Shown: positions 13,321 to 21,629 of the stretch, piece after piece
Numbering within the stretch: the stretch's first letter is position 1
Layout of the letters: each line of letters opens with the position of its first letter
Assembly: GCA_005880315.1 (NCBI GenBank)
Contig: VBHB01000032.1
Location: forward strand, 1 to 33,449
Source of the DNA: Chloroflexota bacterium
GTDB lineage: Bacteria > Chloroflexota > Dormibacteria > Dormibacterales > Dormibacteraceae
Direction: 5' to 3'
DNA: 33,449 nt
The notes under the pieces: generated by a model
Databases searched by the model: none
The model's input: only the letters and a program-made list of their open reading frames with translations
What the model was told of the DNA's origin: nothing
Made by a program: the position numbers and the translations under genes

Positions 13321-14418
13321 ATGAGGCGGGTCCAACGGGCGGCCGTGTTCGGCCTGCTTGCGGGCCTGGCTACCGCTGCGGTTGCGGAAGCCGTGCGTCC
13401 TCGCGGTGGCACGTCGGTGCTGGTCGACTGGGAGGAAGTTCGTAGCGCGGCGCACTCCCGCCTCGAACAATCCGAGATCTCAACGACTTCGCTCGCTGCA
13501 GCGCAGAAGGGCTACCGGGCGATGGCGTCGAAGCTCGAAGAGCCGCTGCTCGAGTTCGTGGGTGGGCTGCCGACCGGAGTCGATCTCCCGCGCTTCGAGG
13601 CCGTGGACCGCGAAGGGTGGCTGGATCTGAACCTCAACATCCTGCGCAGGGTGATCGACCCGGTTCTCGAGGCTGGGCGCGTCCCGAATTCCCTGATCGT
13701 CGAGGTTGGCCGCGCCGGCGTCGACCGCTACGTCGGTTTGATGCTGGGTTTCCTCGGTCGCAGAGTCCTCGGCCAGTACGACCCACAGCTGCTCGGCGCG
13801 GAACCGGTCGCGGGCGAGGGCCTCTACCTGGTCGAGACCAACGTCGAGGAGTGGGCCCAGAAGGCGGAGCTGCCTGGAGAGGATCTCCGGCGTTGGCTCA
13901 TCCTCCACGAGATGACGCACGCGTGGCAGTTCGCCGCACATCCGTGGCTGAGGGCCGACATGGAACGCTCGATCACCACGCTCCTCGAATCTACGACCAG
14001 GAAGGCGTCGCCCGCGGCCCGAATCGCCGCCTTCGTCGGAATCCTCCCAGCCCAATGGAAGCTGATGCGGCACATGCAAGGAACGATGTCGCTGATCGAG
14101 GGGTACAGCAACCTGGTCATGAACGAGCTCGGCTCCAGGTTGCTCCCGGGTTTTGACCGGCTGGAAGCGGCGTACCGTGCCCGCAGCTCGGGCAAGAGCG
14201 TCCTCGATGTCCTGATCTGGAAGCTGTCAGGACTCGACCTGAAGCTGCAACAGTATCGAAAGGGCGAGGCCTTCGCCAGGGCGGTCTATGACGCGTACGG
14301 GATGGGTGTCTTGAACCTTGCGTGGCAAGGTCCGGATTCGATGCCGCGGCTCGAGGAGCTGCCGAATCCTGAATCGTGGTACCGACGAGTCGCCCCGGTC
14401 GGCGCCCGACGAACCTAG
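13321..14418 (+). CDS. Zinc-dependent metalloprotease, zincin_2 / F420-associated family
   Basis: A 365-residue protein. Residues 5-23 are a hydrophobic N-terminal segment (signal or anchor). The zinc site HEMTHAWQF is at 196-204 (H196, E197, H200), and a likely third ligand lies in LIEGYSNLVMNELGS near E260. The part before it (RVLGQYDPQLLG, then GLYLVETNVEEWAQ) and the overall length match the zincin_2 proteins first named 'coenzyme F420 biosynthesis associated', common in actinobacteria and Chloroflexi-like lineages. No true link to F420 is proven. Its stop overlaps the convergent gene by 4 bases. Confidence 0.9.
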   Translation: MRRVQRAAVFGLLAGLATAAVAEAVRPRGGTSVLVDWEEVRSAAHSRLEQSEISTTSLAAAQKGYRAMASKLEEPLLEFVGGLPTGVDLPRFEAVDREGWLDLNLNILRRVIDPVLEAGRVPNSLIVEVGRAGVDRYVGLMLGFLGRRVLGQYDPQLLGAEPVAGEGLYLVETNVEEWAQKAELPGEDLRRWLILHEMTHAWQFAAHPWLRADMERSITTLLESTTRKASPAARIAAFVGILPAQWKLMRHMQGTMSLIEGYSNLVMNELGSRLLPGFDRLEAAYRARSSGKSVLDVLIWKLSGLDLKLQQYRKGEAFARAVYDAYGMGVLNLAWQGPDSMPRLEELPNPESWYRRVAPVGARRT

Positions 14419-14864
14419 TCCCGAAGCTCCTCCTGGGCGGTTTCCTCGCTGATCGGCATGACCGCGACTGGGAGATCGGAGATGTCGAAGTAGCGCACCG
14501 GTTTGTTCATGCGCTTGGCGATGCCTACCTGCACCTTCACGCCAAGTGACAGGCGGCCGAATACCCACACCTCGTCGCAGCGGGCGAGAAGGTTGTTCAT
14601 CGCCTCGCGCACGATGTCCTTGGAGACCGTGTGCATGAGGTAGTAGTCGAAGAGCATGAACGGGCTCACAGGCACCATTCCCGAGTCAAGGACGAATTTC
14701 TGGATGTGCGCGCGCCAGTAGAAGGCTTTGTTCGACATGGCGACGTAAACCAGGCGCTTCGGGTGCCGCAGCGTCTCCTCGGCCTGGTCCATCGCGCTCG
14801 GTTTGGTGGTGGGCTTAAAGATGCGCTCGAGAATGTCTTCAGCCGCCTTCCCCGAGATCGCCAA
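14415..14864 (-). CDS. Nucleoside 2-deoxyribosyltransferase-like protein
   Basis: About 149 residues if started at TTG 14864; an ATG at 14792 would give 125. The core reads KRLVYVAMSNKAFYWRAHIQ, DSGMVPVSPFMLFDYYL, AMNNLLARCDEVWVFGRLSL, GVKVQVGIAKRMNKPVRYFD. This strand-helix order with 'YvA.p', 'P..Pf', 'cDEvwvfG..S.Gv..Ei..A' fits the deoxyribosyltransferase / DUF4406 fold. These proteins act on nucleotides or nucleosides, but the reaction here is unknown. The TTG start is favoured by a -10 hexamer shared with the divergent SDR gene and by coding-like base use. Confidence 0.72.
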   Translation of the reverse strand: MAISGKAAEDILERIFKPTTKPSAMDQAEETLRHPKRLVYVAMSNKAFYWRAHIQKFVLDSGMVPVSPFMLFDYYLMHTVSKDIVREAMNNLLARCDEVWVFGRLSLGVKVQVGIAKRMNKPVRYFDISDLPVAVMPISEETAQEELRD

Positions 14865-14873
14865 TGCGCGGGC

Positions 14874-14880
14874 TATGGTA
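14874..14880. promoter_or_regulatory. Symmetric -10 element shared by divergent genes
   Basis: TATGGT (14874-14879, plus) is 7 bases before GTG 14887; TACCAT (14880-14875, minus) is 10 bases before TTG 14864. The two hexamers overlap by five bases. Confidence 0.45.
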
Positions 14881-14886
14881 TCAGTC

Positions 14887-15657
14887 GTGCAATCCAGTTC
14901 CAGATTCGACCTGAAGGGGCGCGTAGCGCTTGTGACCGGAGCCAGTCGCGGCATCGGCAGCGCCATCTCAGAGGCGCTGGCTGAGCAGGGCGCTCAGGTG
15001 GTCTTGTCGAGCCGGAAGCAAGCTGACCTCGACGACGAGGCGGCGCGCATCAACACCAGGTTCCCCGAGCAAGCCGTCGGCATCGCCGCCCACGCGGGCA
15101 GGCCTGAGGACCTCAAGCGGCTGGTCGAACAGGTGATGGGCCGCTTTTCGCGGATCGACATCCTCGTCAACAACGCGGCGACCAACCCCTATTTCGGTCC
15201 CGTCATCGGCGCCGAGCTGGCGGCCTGGGACAAGACCTTCGAGGTCAACCTGCGCGGAATCTTCATCCTCACCCAGCTCGTGTACGAAGCGTCGATGGAG
15301 GAGCACGGAGGCGCCATCGTCAACGTGTCCAGCGTCGGCGGCCTGCGGCCCGGGCTCGGGCTTGGCATCTACAACGTCACCAAGGCCGGCGTGATCATGC
15401 TCACCCGCCAGCTGGCCCGCGAGCTCGGCCCCAAGGTGCGCGTCAACGCCGTCGCTCCCGGTCTGGTCAAGACGCGCTTCGCACAAGCGCTGTGGGGAAA
15501 CGAGGCGATCCTCGACCGCATTGTCAGCTCGAACCCGCTGGGGCGGATCGGGGTCCCGGACGAGATCGCCGGGGCAGTCGTCTTCCTGGTATCAGACGCA
15601 GCGAGCTATGTGAATGGGGAAGTGCTCGTCATCGACGGGGGCGGTGGGGAGCCTTAG
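14887..15657 (+). CDS. Short-chain dehydrogenase/reductase (FabG-like)
   Basis: A 256-residue classical SDR from GTG 14887 (ATG 14875 is the alternative). NAD(P) site VALVTGASRGIGSAI, NNAA instead of NNAG, catalytic Ser in VNVSSVGGL, Tyr and Lys in YNVTKAGV, PGLVKT after the active site, and the closing YVNGEVLVIDGGGGE. The set is complete for an oxidoreductase. Basic residues after the first Gly-rich motif (SSRK) favour NADP(H). The substrate is unknown. Its 3' end overlaps the convergent epimerase-like gene by 29 bases. Confidence 0.9.
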   Translation: MQSSSRFDLKGRVALVTGASRGIGSAISEALAEQGAQVVLSSRKQADLDDEAARINTRFPEQAVGIAAHAGRPEDLKRLVEQVMGRFSRIDILVNNAATNPYFGPVIGAELAAWDKTFEVNLRGIFILTQLVYEASMEEHGGAIVNVSSVGGLRPGLGLGIYNVTKAGVIMLTRQLARELGPKVRVNAVAPGLVKTRFAQALWGNEAILDRIVSSNPLGRIGVPDEIAGAVVFLVSDAASYVNGEVLVIDGGGGEP

Positions 15658-16732
15658 CCGGGAGGGCCGCGGTTTCCGTCTCTCCGTTCTCTGAGGCCAG
15701 CTGGCGGCTATGGATGAAGTCCTCGAGCTCCTTTTCGTATTGATACGCGTGGCGGTCCGGCTCGTAGCGGAGCACGCGACGCTGCGAGATGAAGTCTTCG
15801 AACGCCGCCTGCGTGTCACGCGCGGCGCGGAAACGGAGCTCGCGGGCCGCCTTTGCGGTCGAGAGCGTGCGGCCCCAGCGCAGTAGATCCACGAGCTGGG
15901 GAGACAGTGATGCGAGGCCGCTGCGCCGCAGGGCGTAAGCCGTGAGCTCGAGGCCGAAGGGCGGCAGGAGGGGCGCGTGCAGCTTGCCCGCGGCGTCGAG
16001 CAATTTCGCCAGCGGAGTGCCGCCAGGGGCGGCGATGTTGTACGCGCCGGCAGGGCCACGCTTGGTGGCCAGGTAAAGCGCCTCAACCGAGTCATCGCGG
16101 TGGATGAGCTGCAGGGTCGGGTCGTAGCCGGCCACGGTCGGCACCAGCTCGAGGTCGAGATATCGCGCGAGCGGTTGCGGCTCGTCGGGGTTCAGGCTGT
16201 TGCTGAAACGCAGGGCGAGGATGTCGATGCCGGGATTGCGGACGGCAAAGTCCGACACGTAGGACTCGACCTCGACGATGTCTCGTACGAATTGATGCCT
16301 CGAGTTGGAGTCGAGCCTGTGGTCCTCGCGCAGGCCGGGGGGCAGGTCGAAGCGCGAGCCGTACACATGGCCGGAGGACTTCAGGATGAATCGTTTGACG
16401 GGACTGTCCTTGCCGGCGCACCCGGCCAGCAGGTTGAGCGTGCCGATGACGTTCATCTCGTGCGCGCGTCGCGGGTCCATGTCGAACGAGTCGACCCGCG
16501 TGAGCGTGTGGACGACGGTATCGATCCCCACAGCGCGCACGAGCTTTCCTATCAGTGAATGCCGGATGTCGAGCTTCAGGTAGTCGGCCCGCCCCAGGTC
16601 GTAGCGCGGTTCGCGGATGTCGATGCCGATCACCTCGGCGACGTCGGGATCCTCCACGAGGCGCTGAACCACCAGCGCGCCCCACCATCGTGCGACGCCG
16701 GTGACGAGGATTCGGCGCTTCTTGTTGGCCAT
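15629..16732 (-). CDS. Extended SDR / NAD-dependent epimerase-like protein
   Basis: A 367-residue protein with an extended-SDR fold. The N-terminus RRILVTGVARWWGALVVQRL is the nucleotide loop with a degenerate TGxxGxxG; DIREPR follows, where an Asp selects NAD. HEMNVIGTLNLLAGC and FILKSSGHVYGS match the epimerase core. The catalytic YxxxK expected next is not seen: the corresponding segment reads HQFVRDIVEVES. It may bind a nucleotide without catalysis, as complex I NDUFA9-type or scaffold SDRs do. A C-terminal tail of about 25 residues is polar. Confidence 0.85.
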   Translation of the reverse strand: MANKKRRILVTGVARWWGALVVQRLVEDPDVAEVIGIDIREPRYDLGRADYLKLDIRHSLIGKLVRAVGIDTVVHTLTRVDSFDMDPRRAHEMNVIGTLNLLAGCAGKDSPVKRFILKSSGHVYGSRFDLPPGLREDHRLDSNSRHQFVRDIVEVESYVSDFAVRNPGIDILALRFSNSLNPDEPQPLARYLDLELVPTVAGYDPTLQLIHRDDSVEALYLATKRGPAGAYNIAAPGGTPLAKLLDAAGKLHAPLLPPFGLELTAYALRRSGLASLSPQLVDLLRWGRTLSTAKAARELRFRAARDTQAAFEDFISQRRVLRYEPDRHAYQYEKELEDFIHSRQLASENGETETAALPAKAPHRPRR

Positions 16733-16739
16733 TAAGACC

Positions 16740-16745
16740 AGTCTA
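16740..16745 (-). promoter_or_regulatory. -10 element of the epimerase-like gene
   Basis: TAGACT on the minus strand lies 7 bases before ATG 16732, so the transcript would be leaderless. Confidence 0.4.
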
Positions 16746-16761
16746 TCCAGCGTGGCGCGTA

Positions 16762-16780
16762 GGCCCGGCTACGCCGGGCC
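16762..16780. terminator. Strong 8-bp G+C hairpin
   Basis: GGCCCGGC and GCCGGGCC pair perfectly around TAC. It lies between the helicase gene and the epimerase-like gene with no U tract on either side, so it may act as a transcript-end hairpin or be a REP-like element. Confidence 0.4.
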
Positions 16781-16856
16781 GTCTACCCAGCCTCCTTTCC
16801 CCACCATGCTTCGCGAGGAGAGACATTTCGTAAATCCCTACAGCGGGAAAGAGAGC

Positions 16857-16880
16857 AGCGCCGCGCGAAGCGCCGCGCGA
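16857..16880 (+). repeat. Perfect tandem 12-bp repeat
   Basis: AGCGCCGCGCGA occurs twice in direct succession (16857-16868 and 16869-16880), touching the hairpin that follows. Confidence 0.85.
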
Positions 16881-16909
16881 TGAGAGGGAACCGACAGGTT
16901 CCCTCTCAT
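16880..16909. terminator. 13-bp perfect hairpin after the helicase gene
   Basis: The arms 16880-16892 and 16897-16909 are fully complementary around the loop GACA. It begins 10 bases past the helicase stop (minus strand), the place of a terminator or 3'-stabilising hairpin. No U tract follows. Confidence 0.6.
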
Positions 16910-16919
16910 AAGTTCTGCC

Positions 16920-19325
16920 TTAGGTCCTTTTGATGACGTCGCGCTCCATCTGCGCGACGGCGCGCGTGACGACGTCGAGCAGGGGTGATTTCGCCTGGCG
17001 CAGCGCGAACTCGAGCTGCCGCAAGAGAGAGTAGAGGCTCTTCATCGCCTTGATCGCATCGCCGATGTCGACGTTGGCCGGCATCGGGATCTGGTCGAGC
17101 GGCTCGCCGGAAGACCATCGATACGCGAAGTCGATGTAGTCGTGCGAAGGCTGGCGCAGGTTGGGTTCGTCGAGATCCTTCTCCAAGTCGGCGAATCGGA
17201 AATAAAGCGAACGCACCAGCCGTGCCGTTTGCGCGATGGCCGGCGTCGGATAGCGCCGAGGGCCAGGGGGAGGGCCGCCGCGTCCCCGACCGCGTTCCCG
17301 GTCTTCGGCCGCAAGCATCACGAGCACCGCCGAGAGCTCCTCCGGCGTCAGGCCCTCCAGCCAGCCCGCCCACACGGCCTCGGCGACCAGGATCGTGTTC
17401 TCGCCGTAAACCCGCGCGGCGAAGAGGCCCTTGTCAGTCGGCCGGTTCGCCGAGAGGAATCCGGTGTCGGCGAGGATCCGGCTCAGGCGGCGCAGCTTGC
17501 GGGCGTATTCGTCCATCTGGCCGGTCGCCTCGCGCTCGCCGGCGTCGAGCTCCCTCTCCAGAGCGCGCAGCTCGCCGTATCGTCGCAGGTGCTCGCCAAA
17601 GCGCGGCGAGCGCACGACCTTGAGCTTGCGCTGTCGCTCGAGGAGACCCTTCGCTTCGATCTCGAGCTTCTGGACGAGCTTGTTGGAGTGGCCCTGGGCC
17701 CTGGTGTGGCGCCCGCGCCGTGAGCGCCTCTCGGCACCCGCGTCGCGCCGGAGCCGCTTCAGCTCGATGCGGATCGCTCGCCGCCGATCCTCGAGCTTGT
17801 AGTACTGGGCGACCTCCTGGATCGAAACTTCGGAGTCGTCCCACATGCGGCGTATGTCGTCGAGCCTCGCGCGGACATTCTCGAGCCGCTCCTGCGTACG
17901 GTCGGCTGCGAGGCGCTTTTGAAACTGCCCGAACGACCGCTCCATCAGGCCTTCTGCCTCCTCCGGCGTGTAGACCCTGAGCAGGTTGAGGGCCATGTTG
18001 TAGCTGGGCAGGAACTTCGACTCGACGACGAGCGTCGGGCCCATCGCGACCTCGTAGATGGTGCCGATCTCGATGTCGGACTCCTTGAGGATCACGCCGT
18101 GGCCGATCACATCGATGCCTCGCCGGCCGGCCCGTCCCATCAGTTGCGTCAGCTCGCCGGTGGTGAGGTTCGAGAAGCTCACGCCGTCGAATTTCGTGAA
18201 TGACGAGACGACCACTCCGCGCGCCGGCATATTGATGCCAAGCGACAGCGTCTCGGTCGCAAAGACCACCTTGATCAAGCCGCGCTGGAAGAGCTCCTCG
18301 ACCATCTCCTTGTGGTATGGCAGCAATCCCGCGTGATGCTCGGCGAGGCCGCGGCGCAGCAGCCTCGAGTCGACCATGCGGCGAAACAAGGATTCTTCGT
18401 CGCGATCCTTGAGCCCGAGCAGCCTCTCGGCGGCGACCCGGTCGATCGCCTCCTTCTCGGCGGCGGTCGTGAGGTCGAGGTCGTGGTACGAGCACCGCTG
18501 CAGCGCTTCGCGACAGCCACGCCGCGAGAAGATGAAATAGATCGAGGGCAGAATGTCGAGGCGCCGCAGCTCCTCGATGACCTTGAGAAGGTCGTTGGCG
18601 GGCAGCCTCGTGAACCGACCGATGCGATAGGAGGCCTCCTCTTCTTCGGCGGCCTTGGTCCACGTGCGCTGGTCGATGCCGCCGTCCTCCTTGAACAGGG
18701 GATTGAAACGGTTCTGGATGGCCAGCCACATCTTCAGCTCGACCGGCCGGACGTTGTGGAAGACGGTCTCCATGCCGCCGCGGTTCTCGGCCATCCACTC
18801 CGCGATCTCGCGATAGTTGCCGATGGTCGCCGAGAGGCCGACCAGCTTGATGGTTCTCGGCGCCTGGATGACGATCTCCTCCCAGACCGAGCCTCGCGGA
18901 AAGTCGTCGATGTAGTGGACCTCGTCGAGAACCACGTAGTTGACGAGGTCCAGTCTCTTGGGGTCCTCGTAGATGAGGTTGCGCAGGATCTCGGTCGTCA
19001 TCACGACCACCGGCGCGTCGTCGTTGATGGTGTTCTCACCTGTGACCAGCCCAACCGCCCGCTCGCCATACTCTCGGACGAAGTCGTGGAACTTCTGGTT
19101 GCTCAGCGCCTTGAGCGGCGTCGTGTAGATGACCTTGGTGCCTTCGCGCAGGGCCCGAAAGATCGCGTACTCGGCCACCACCGTCTTGCCGCTGGAGGTC
19201 GGCGCGCTGACGAGGACGCCGCCGGTGCCGGCGTCCAGCTTGTCGATCGCCTCGCGCTGGAACGGATCGAGCTTGAAGGGAAGGGTGGCCTCAAAATCTT
19301 CGGCGAGGGTTTCGACGGCGTTCAC
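16920..19325 (-). CDS. Ski2/Mtr4-like DEAD/DEVH-box RNA helicase
   Basis: An 801-residue superfamily 2 helicase from GTG 19325. Motif I APTSSGKTVVAEYA, Ia TTPLKALSNQKF, motif II DEVHYIDD, motif III GLSATIGN, later FATETLSLGINMPARGVV and motif VI QLMGRAGRRGID. After about residue 520 come coiled-coil-like, Arg/Glu-rich segments, then a C-terminal helical DSHCT-type domain (GEPLDQIPMPANVDIGDAIK). Family members unwind RNA 3'-5' and feed exonucleases; bacterial forms are common in actinobacteria and related phyla, with an RNA-decay role presumed. GTG overlaps the stop of the DUF503 gene by 4 bases. Confidence 0.93.
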   Translation of the reverse strand: MNAVETLAEDFEATLPFKLDPFQREAIDKLDAGTGGVLVSAPTSSGKTVVAEYAIFRALREGTKVIYTTPLKALSNQKFHDFVREYGERAVGLVTGENTINDDAPVVVMTTEILRNLIYEDPKRLDLVNYVVLDEVHYIDDFPRGSVWEEIVIQAPRTIKLVGLSATIGNYREIAEWMAENRGGMETVFHNVRPVELKMWLAIQNRFNPLFKEDGGIDQRTWTKAAEEEEASYRIGRFTRLPANDLLKVIEELRRLDILPSIYFIFSRRGCREALQRCSYHDLDLTTAAEKEAIDRVAAERLLGLKDRDEESLFRRMVDSRLLRRGLAEHHAGLLPYHKEMVEELFQRGLIKVVFATETLSLGINMPARGVVVSSFTKFDGVSFSNLTTGELTQLMGRAGRRGIDVIGHGVILKESDIEIGTIYEVAMGPTLVVESKFLPSYNMALNLLRVYTPEEAEGLMERSFGQFQKRLAADRTQERLENVRARLDDIRRMWDDSEVSIQEVAQYYKLEDRRRAIRIELKRLRRDAGAERRSRRGRHTRAQGHSNKLVQKLEIEAKGLLERQRKLKVVRSPRFGEHLRRYGELRALERELDAGEREATGQMDEYARKLRRLSRILADTGFLSANRPTDKGLFAARVYGENTILVAEAVWAGWLEGLTPEELSAVLVMLAAEDRERGRGRGGPPPGPRRYPTPAIAQTARLVRSLYFRFADLEKDLDEPNLRQPSHDYIDFAYRWSSGEPLDQIPMPANVDIGDAIKAMKSLYSLLRQLEFALRQAKSPLLDVVTRAVAQMERDVIKRT

Positions 19326-19624
19326 AGCCGTACCAGCTCGGTCGACACATTGGTGATCCGCGCGCCGTCGCAGTGCGACTCGATGTACGAGAGCGCCGCG
19401 GCCAGGACTTCGTCGGCATGGCGGCCGTCGGCGCTGACGCAGGCAACGGCGATCTCTGCCAGCTGCCAGCGATCGCGCTCGCCCACCTCCGCAGCGGCCA
19501 CCTGGAATTCAGAGCGGACGCGTTTGAGCAGCCCGCTGACCACGTGGCGTTTGCTCTTCAGGGAACCACTGTCAGGTATATGGAGAACGACCCTAAGCAA
19601 ACCGACTGCAAGGGGCGATGACAT
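19322..19624 (-). CDS. DUF503-family protein
   Basis: A 100-residue protein, full family length. It shows the DUF503 pattern: VGLLRVVLHIPDSGSLKSKR (the conserved 'L.ip.s.SLK.KR'), LLKRVRSEFQVAAAEV, then WQLAEIAVACVSADGRHADE. The fold is ferredoxin-like; the function is unknown, and members often lie near translation or RNA genes. Here it heads a two-gene unit with the Ski2-like helicase, supporting an RNA-related task. Confidence 0.9.
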   Translation of the reverse strand: MSSPLAVGLLRVVLHIPDSGSLKSKRHVVSGLLKRVRSEFQVAAAEVGERDRWQLAEIAVACVSADGRHADEVLAAALSYIESHCDGARITNVSTELVRL

Positions 19625-19632
19625 CCTTCGGC

Positions 19633-19639
19633 TAGATTA
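19633..19639. promoter_or_regulatory. Symmetric -10 element between DUF503 and pyrE
   Basis: TAGATT (19633-19638, plus) is 6 bases before the pyrE GTG; TAATCT (19639-19634, minus) is 9 bases before the DUF503 ATG with GAAGG in between. Only 20 bases separate the two genes. Confidence 0.55.
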
Positions 19640-19644
19640 AGAGC

Positions 19645-20181
19645 GTGGAGACCACGGCATCCGAGCTGCGCGAGCTCGGACGCGACCTGGTCGCCGCCTC
19701 GTATCTCAAGGGCGACTTCGTTCTGCGCTCGGGCAAACGCTCCAACCGCTACTTCGACAAGTTCCTCTTCGAAACCGATCCCGCGCTTCTCAGGCGGCTC
19801 GGCCGGCATCTCGCCCAGCTGATCCCGCCGCAGACGCAGCGTCTCGCGGCGCCTGAGCTCGGCGCCGTGCTCTTGGGTGGCGCAGTCTCCATGGAAACTG
19901 GCCTCCCCCTGGTCCTGGTGCGGAAGGAACCGAAGGGTTACGGCACCTCGAAACAGATCGAGGGCCGCTTCGAACCCGGCGAGCGGATCACGGTCGTCGA
20001 AGACGTCGTCACCACCGGCGGCGACTCGCTTCGCTCGGCGCAAGTGCTGCGCGACGCCGGCGTCGCCGTGATTCACCTCGTGGTCGTCCTCGATCGCGGC
20101 GAGGGCGGCGAGGAGAACATCCGCGCAGCGGACATCCCTTACACGCCACTTTTTCGCATCGCAGATCTCGAGCTTGACTGA
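19645..20181 (+). CDS. pyrE: Orotate phosphoribosyltransferase
   Basis: A 178-residue protein from GTG 19645. It converts orotate and PRPP to OMP in pyrimidine synthesis. Seen: GDFVLRSGKRSNRYFDKF (substrate-binding start), APELGAVLLGGAVSMETGLP, the flexible loop RKEPKGYGTSKQIEG, and the PRPP motif ITVVEDVVTTGGDSL. It is shorter than the E. coli enzyme (213 residues), in line with the compact forms of many bacteria. The next gene overlaps it by 8 bases, so the two are co-translated. Confidence 0.93.
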   Translation: METTASELRELGRDLVAASYLKGDFVLRSGKRSNRYFDKFLFETDPALLRRLGRHLAQLIPPQTQRLAAPELGAVLLGGAVSMETGLPLVLVRKEPKGYGTSKQIEGRFEPGERITVVEDVVTTGGDSLRSAQVLRDAGVAVIHLVVVLDRGEGGEENIRAADIPYTPLFRIADLELD

Positions 20182-21565
20182 GCGCGCATCGCGGACGTCG
20201 ATTGTCATCGCGGGCGGCACCGTGCACACGCCCGAAGGACCGCGCGAGGTGGACGTGCATATTGCCGGCGGCGTCATCACCGCCGTCGGCAACGAGACGG
20301 CACCGCCAGGTGCACGAACAGTCGATGCGCGAGGAATGTACATCCTGCCCGGCGCGATCGACGTTCACGTGCACAGCCGCGACCCCGGCTTTCCGCAAAA
20401 GGAAGACTTCGGGACGCTGACCGCCGCCGCGGCCGCGGGTGGCGTGACCACGGTCATTGACATGCCCAACACGGTGCCCGCGGTCGATGCCGCGGGCGTC
20501 CTCGAGTCGAAAGCCGCGCTGGCGCGCAGGCAGGCGCGGGTCGACGTCGGCCTGTGGGGACTGGTTCGCTCGGGCTCGACATCGGAGGACCTGGAGGGCC
20601 TCGCGGCAGCAGGTGCGATCGGATTCAAGGCTTATCTCGGATACGCGTTCAGCCTCACGCACAAGCAGGTCCACTACTCGCCCAACCTCGACGACTTCGA
20701 CCTCGAGGCACCTCCGGACTACGGGACGCTGGCGAGGCTAGCGCCTGTCATCGCTGAGCTCGGGCTACCTCTGGTCGTCCATGCCGAAGATCCCGGAATC
20801 CTGGCCGCTTTTCGACGCCCGCTCGAAACCTATGCGGACCTGCTGGCCGCAAGGCCGGCCGAGGCGGAGGCGGTGGCGGTTGCTGCCGCCGCCGAGATCG
20901 CAGGCGCCTCTGGGGTGCGACTCCACGTCGCGCATCTCTCGAGCGCGGCCGGGCTGGCTGCGGCCCAGGAGGCGATCCGCGCCGGCGCTCCGCTCAGCCT
21001 GGAGACCTGCCCGCACTACCTGTGGCTGTGTGACGAGGACTTCGCCAGGCTGGGCACCGCGATGAAGGTGTTCCCGCCCATCCGCTCGGCGGCAGACCGC
21101 AACGCGCTGCTGGAAGGCCTGGCCAAAGGGGTGATCGGCATGGTTGCTACCGACCACGCGCCCCACACCGACGAAGAGAAGGCCGCACCGTTTGCGGAGG
21201 CGCCGTCCGGCAGCCCAGGCGTCCAGACGCTCTACATCAGCTGCCTCGAGCTTGCGAAACGTCAGGGCGACGTGTGGCGCGCACCGCGCTGGGTCTCGGA
21301 GGCGCCGGCAGCGCTGGCCGGCTTGCAAGAGAGCAAAGGGACCATCGCGCCTGGCTTCGATGCGGACGTCGTCATCGTCGACCCCAACCGCGCCACCCGT
21401 GTGCGCCCGGACGCCATGCGTTCGCGTCAGCGCCACGGCGCGCTGGACGGAATGGAGTTCGGGTTTGCCGTGCGCGCGACCTACCTGCGGGGCTCACTCG
21501 TGTCGGGCGAAGGCCACCGCGTCGGACGACCGTCGGGGAGGATCCTCAGGCCGTTCAGGCGTTGA
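20174..21565 (+). CDS. Cyclic amidohydrolase (dihydroorotase / allantoinase type)
   Basis: A 463-residue protein from TTG 20174. Metal ligands are present: DVHVHSRDPG (HxH), the carbamylated Lys in GFKAYLGYAF, HAED, HVAHLSS, and ATDHAPH. The MPNTVPAVD motif is typical of the dihydroorotase/allantoinase group. SLETCPHYLWL matches allantoinases better than type I dihydroorotases (usually 'vtpHHL'). Position directly after pyrE, with overlap, argues for dihydroorotase (carbamoyl-aspartate to dihydroorotate). I leave both open; no other urate or pyrimidine gene lies nearby to decide. Confidence 0.88.
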   Translation: MTERASRTSIVIAGGTVHTPEGPREVDVHIAGGVITAVGNETAPPGARTVDARGMYILPGAIDVHVHSRDPGFPQKEDFGTLTAAAAAGGVTTVIDMPNTVPAVDAAGVLESKAALARRQARVDVGLWGLVRSGSTSEDLEGLAAAGAIGFKAYLGYAFSLTHKQVHYSPNLDDFDLEAPPDYGTLARLAPVIAELGLPLVVHAEDPGILAAFRRPLETYADLLAARPAEAEAVAVAAAAEIAGASGVRLHVAHLSSAAGLAAAQEAIRAGAPLSLETCPHYLWLCDEDFARLGTAMKVFPPIRSAADRNALLEGLAKGVIGMVATDHAPHTDEEKAAPFAEAPSGSPGVQTLYISCLELAKRQGDVWRAPRWVSEAPAALAGLQESKGTIAPGFDADVVIVDPNRATRVRPDAMRSRQRHGALDGMEFGFAVRATYLRGSLVSGEGHRVGRPSGRILRPFRR

Positions 21566-21629
21566 CCCGACTTACCGCGCGGGTCAAACTTGGCTCAGAA
21601 CGGTAGGTGCATCCACTCCCGAGGCCTCG

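Noticed and set aside
17434-18798. 454-codon open frame within the helicase gene
   Set aside because: Same strand but off-frame, rich in Arg/Pro/Ala, without motifs, and fully inside the intact helicase.
18312-19640. 442-codon plus-strand frame opposite the helicase and DUF503 genes
   Set aside because: Mirror of real genes in a G+C-rich genome; no promoter or family similarity.
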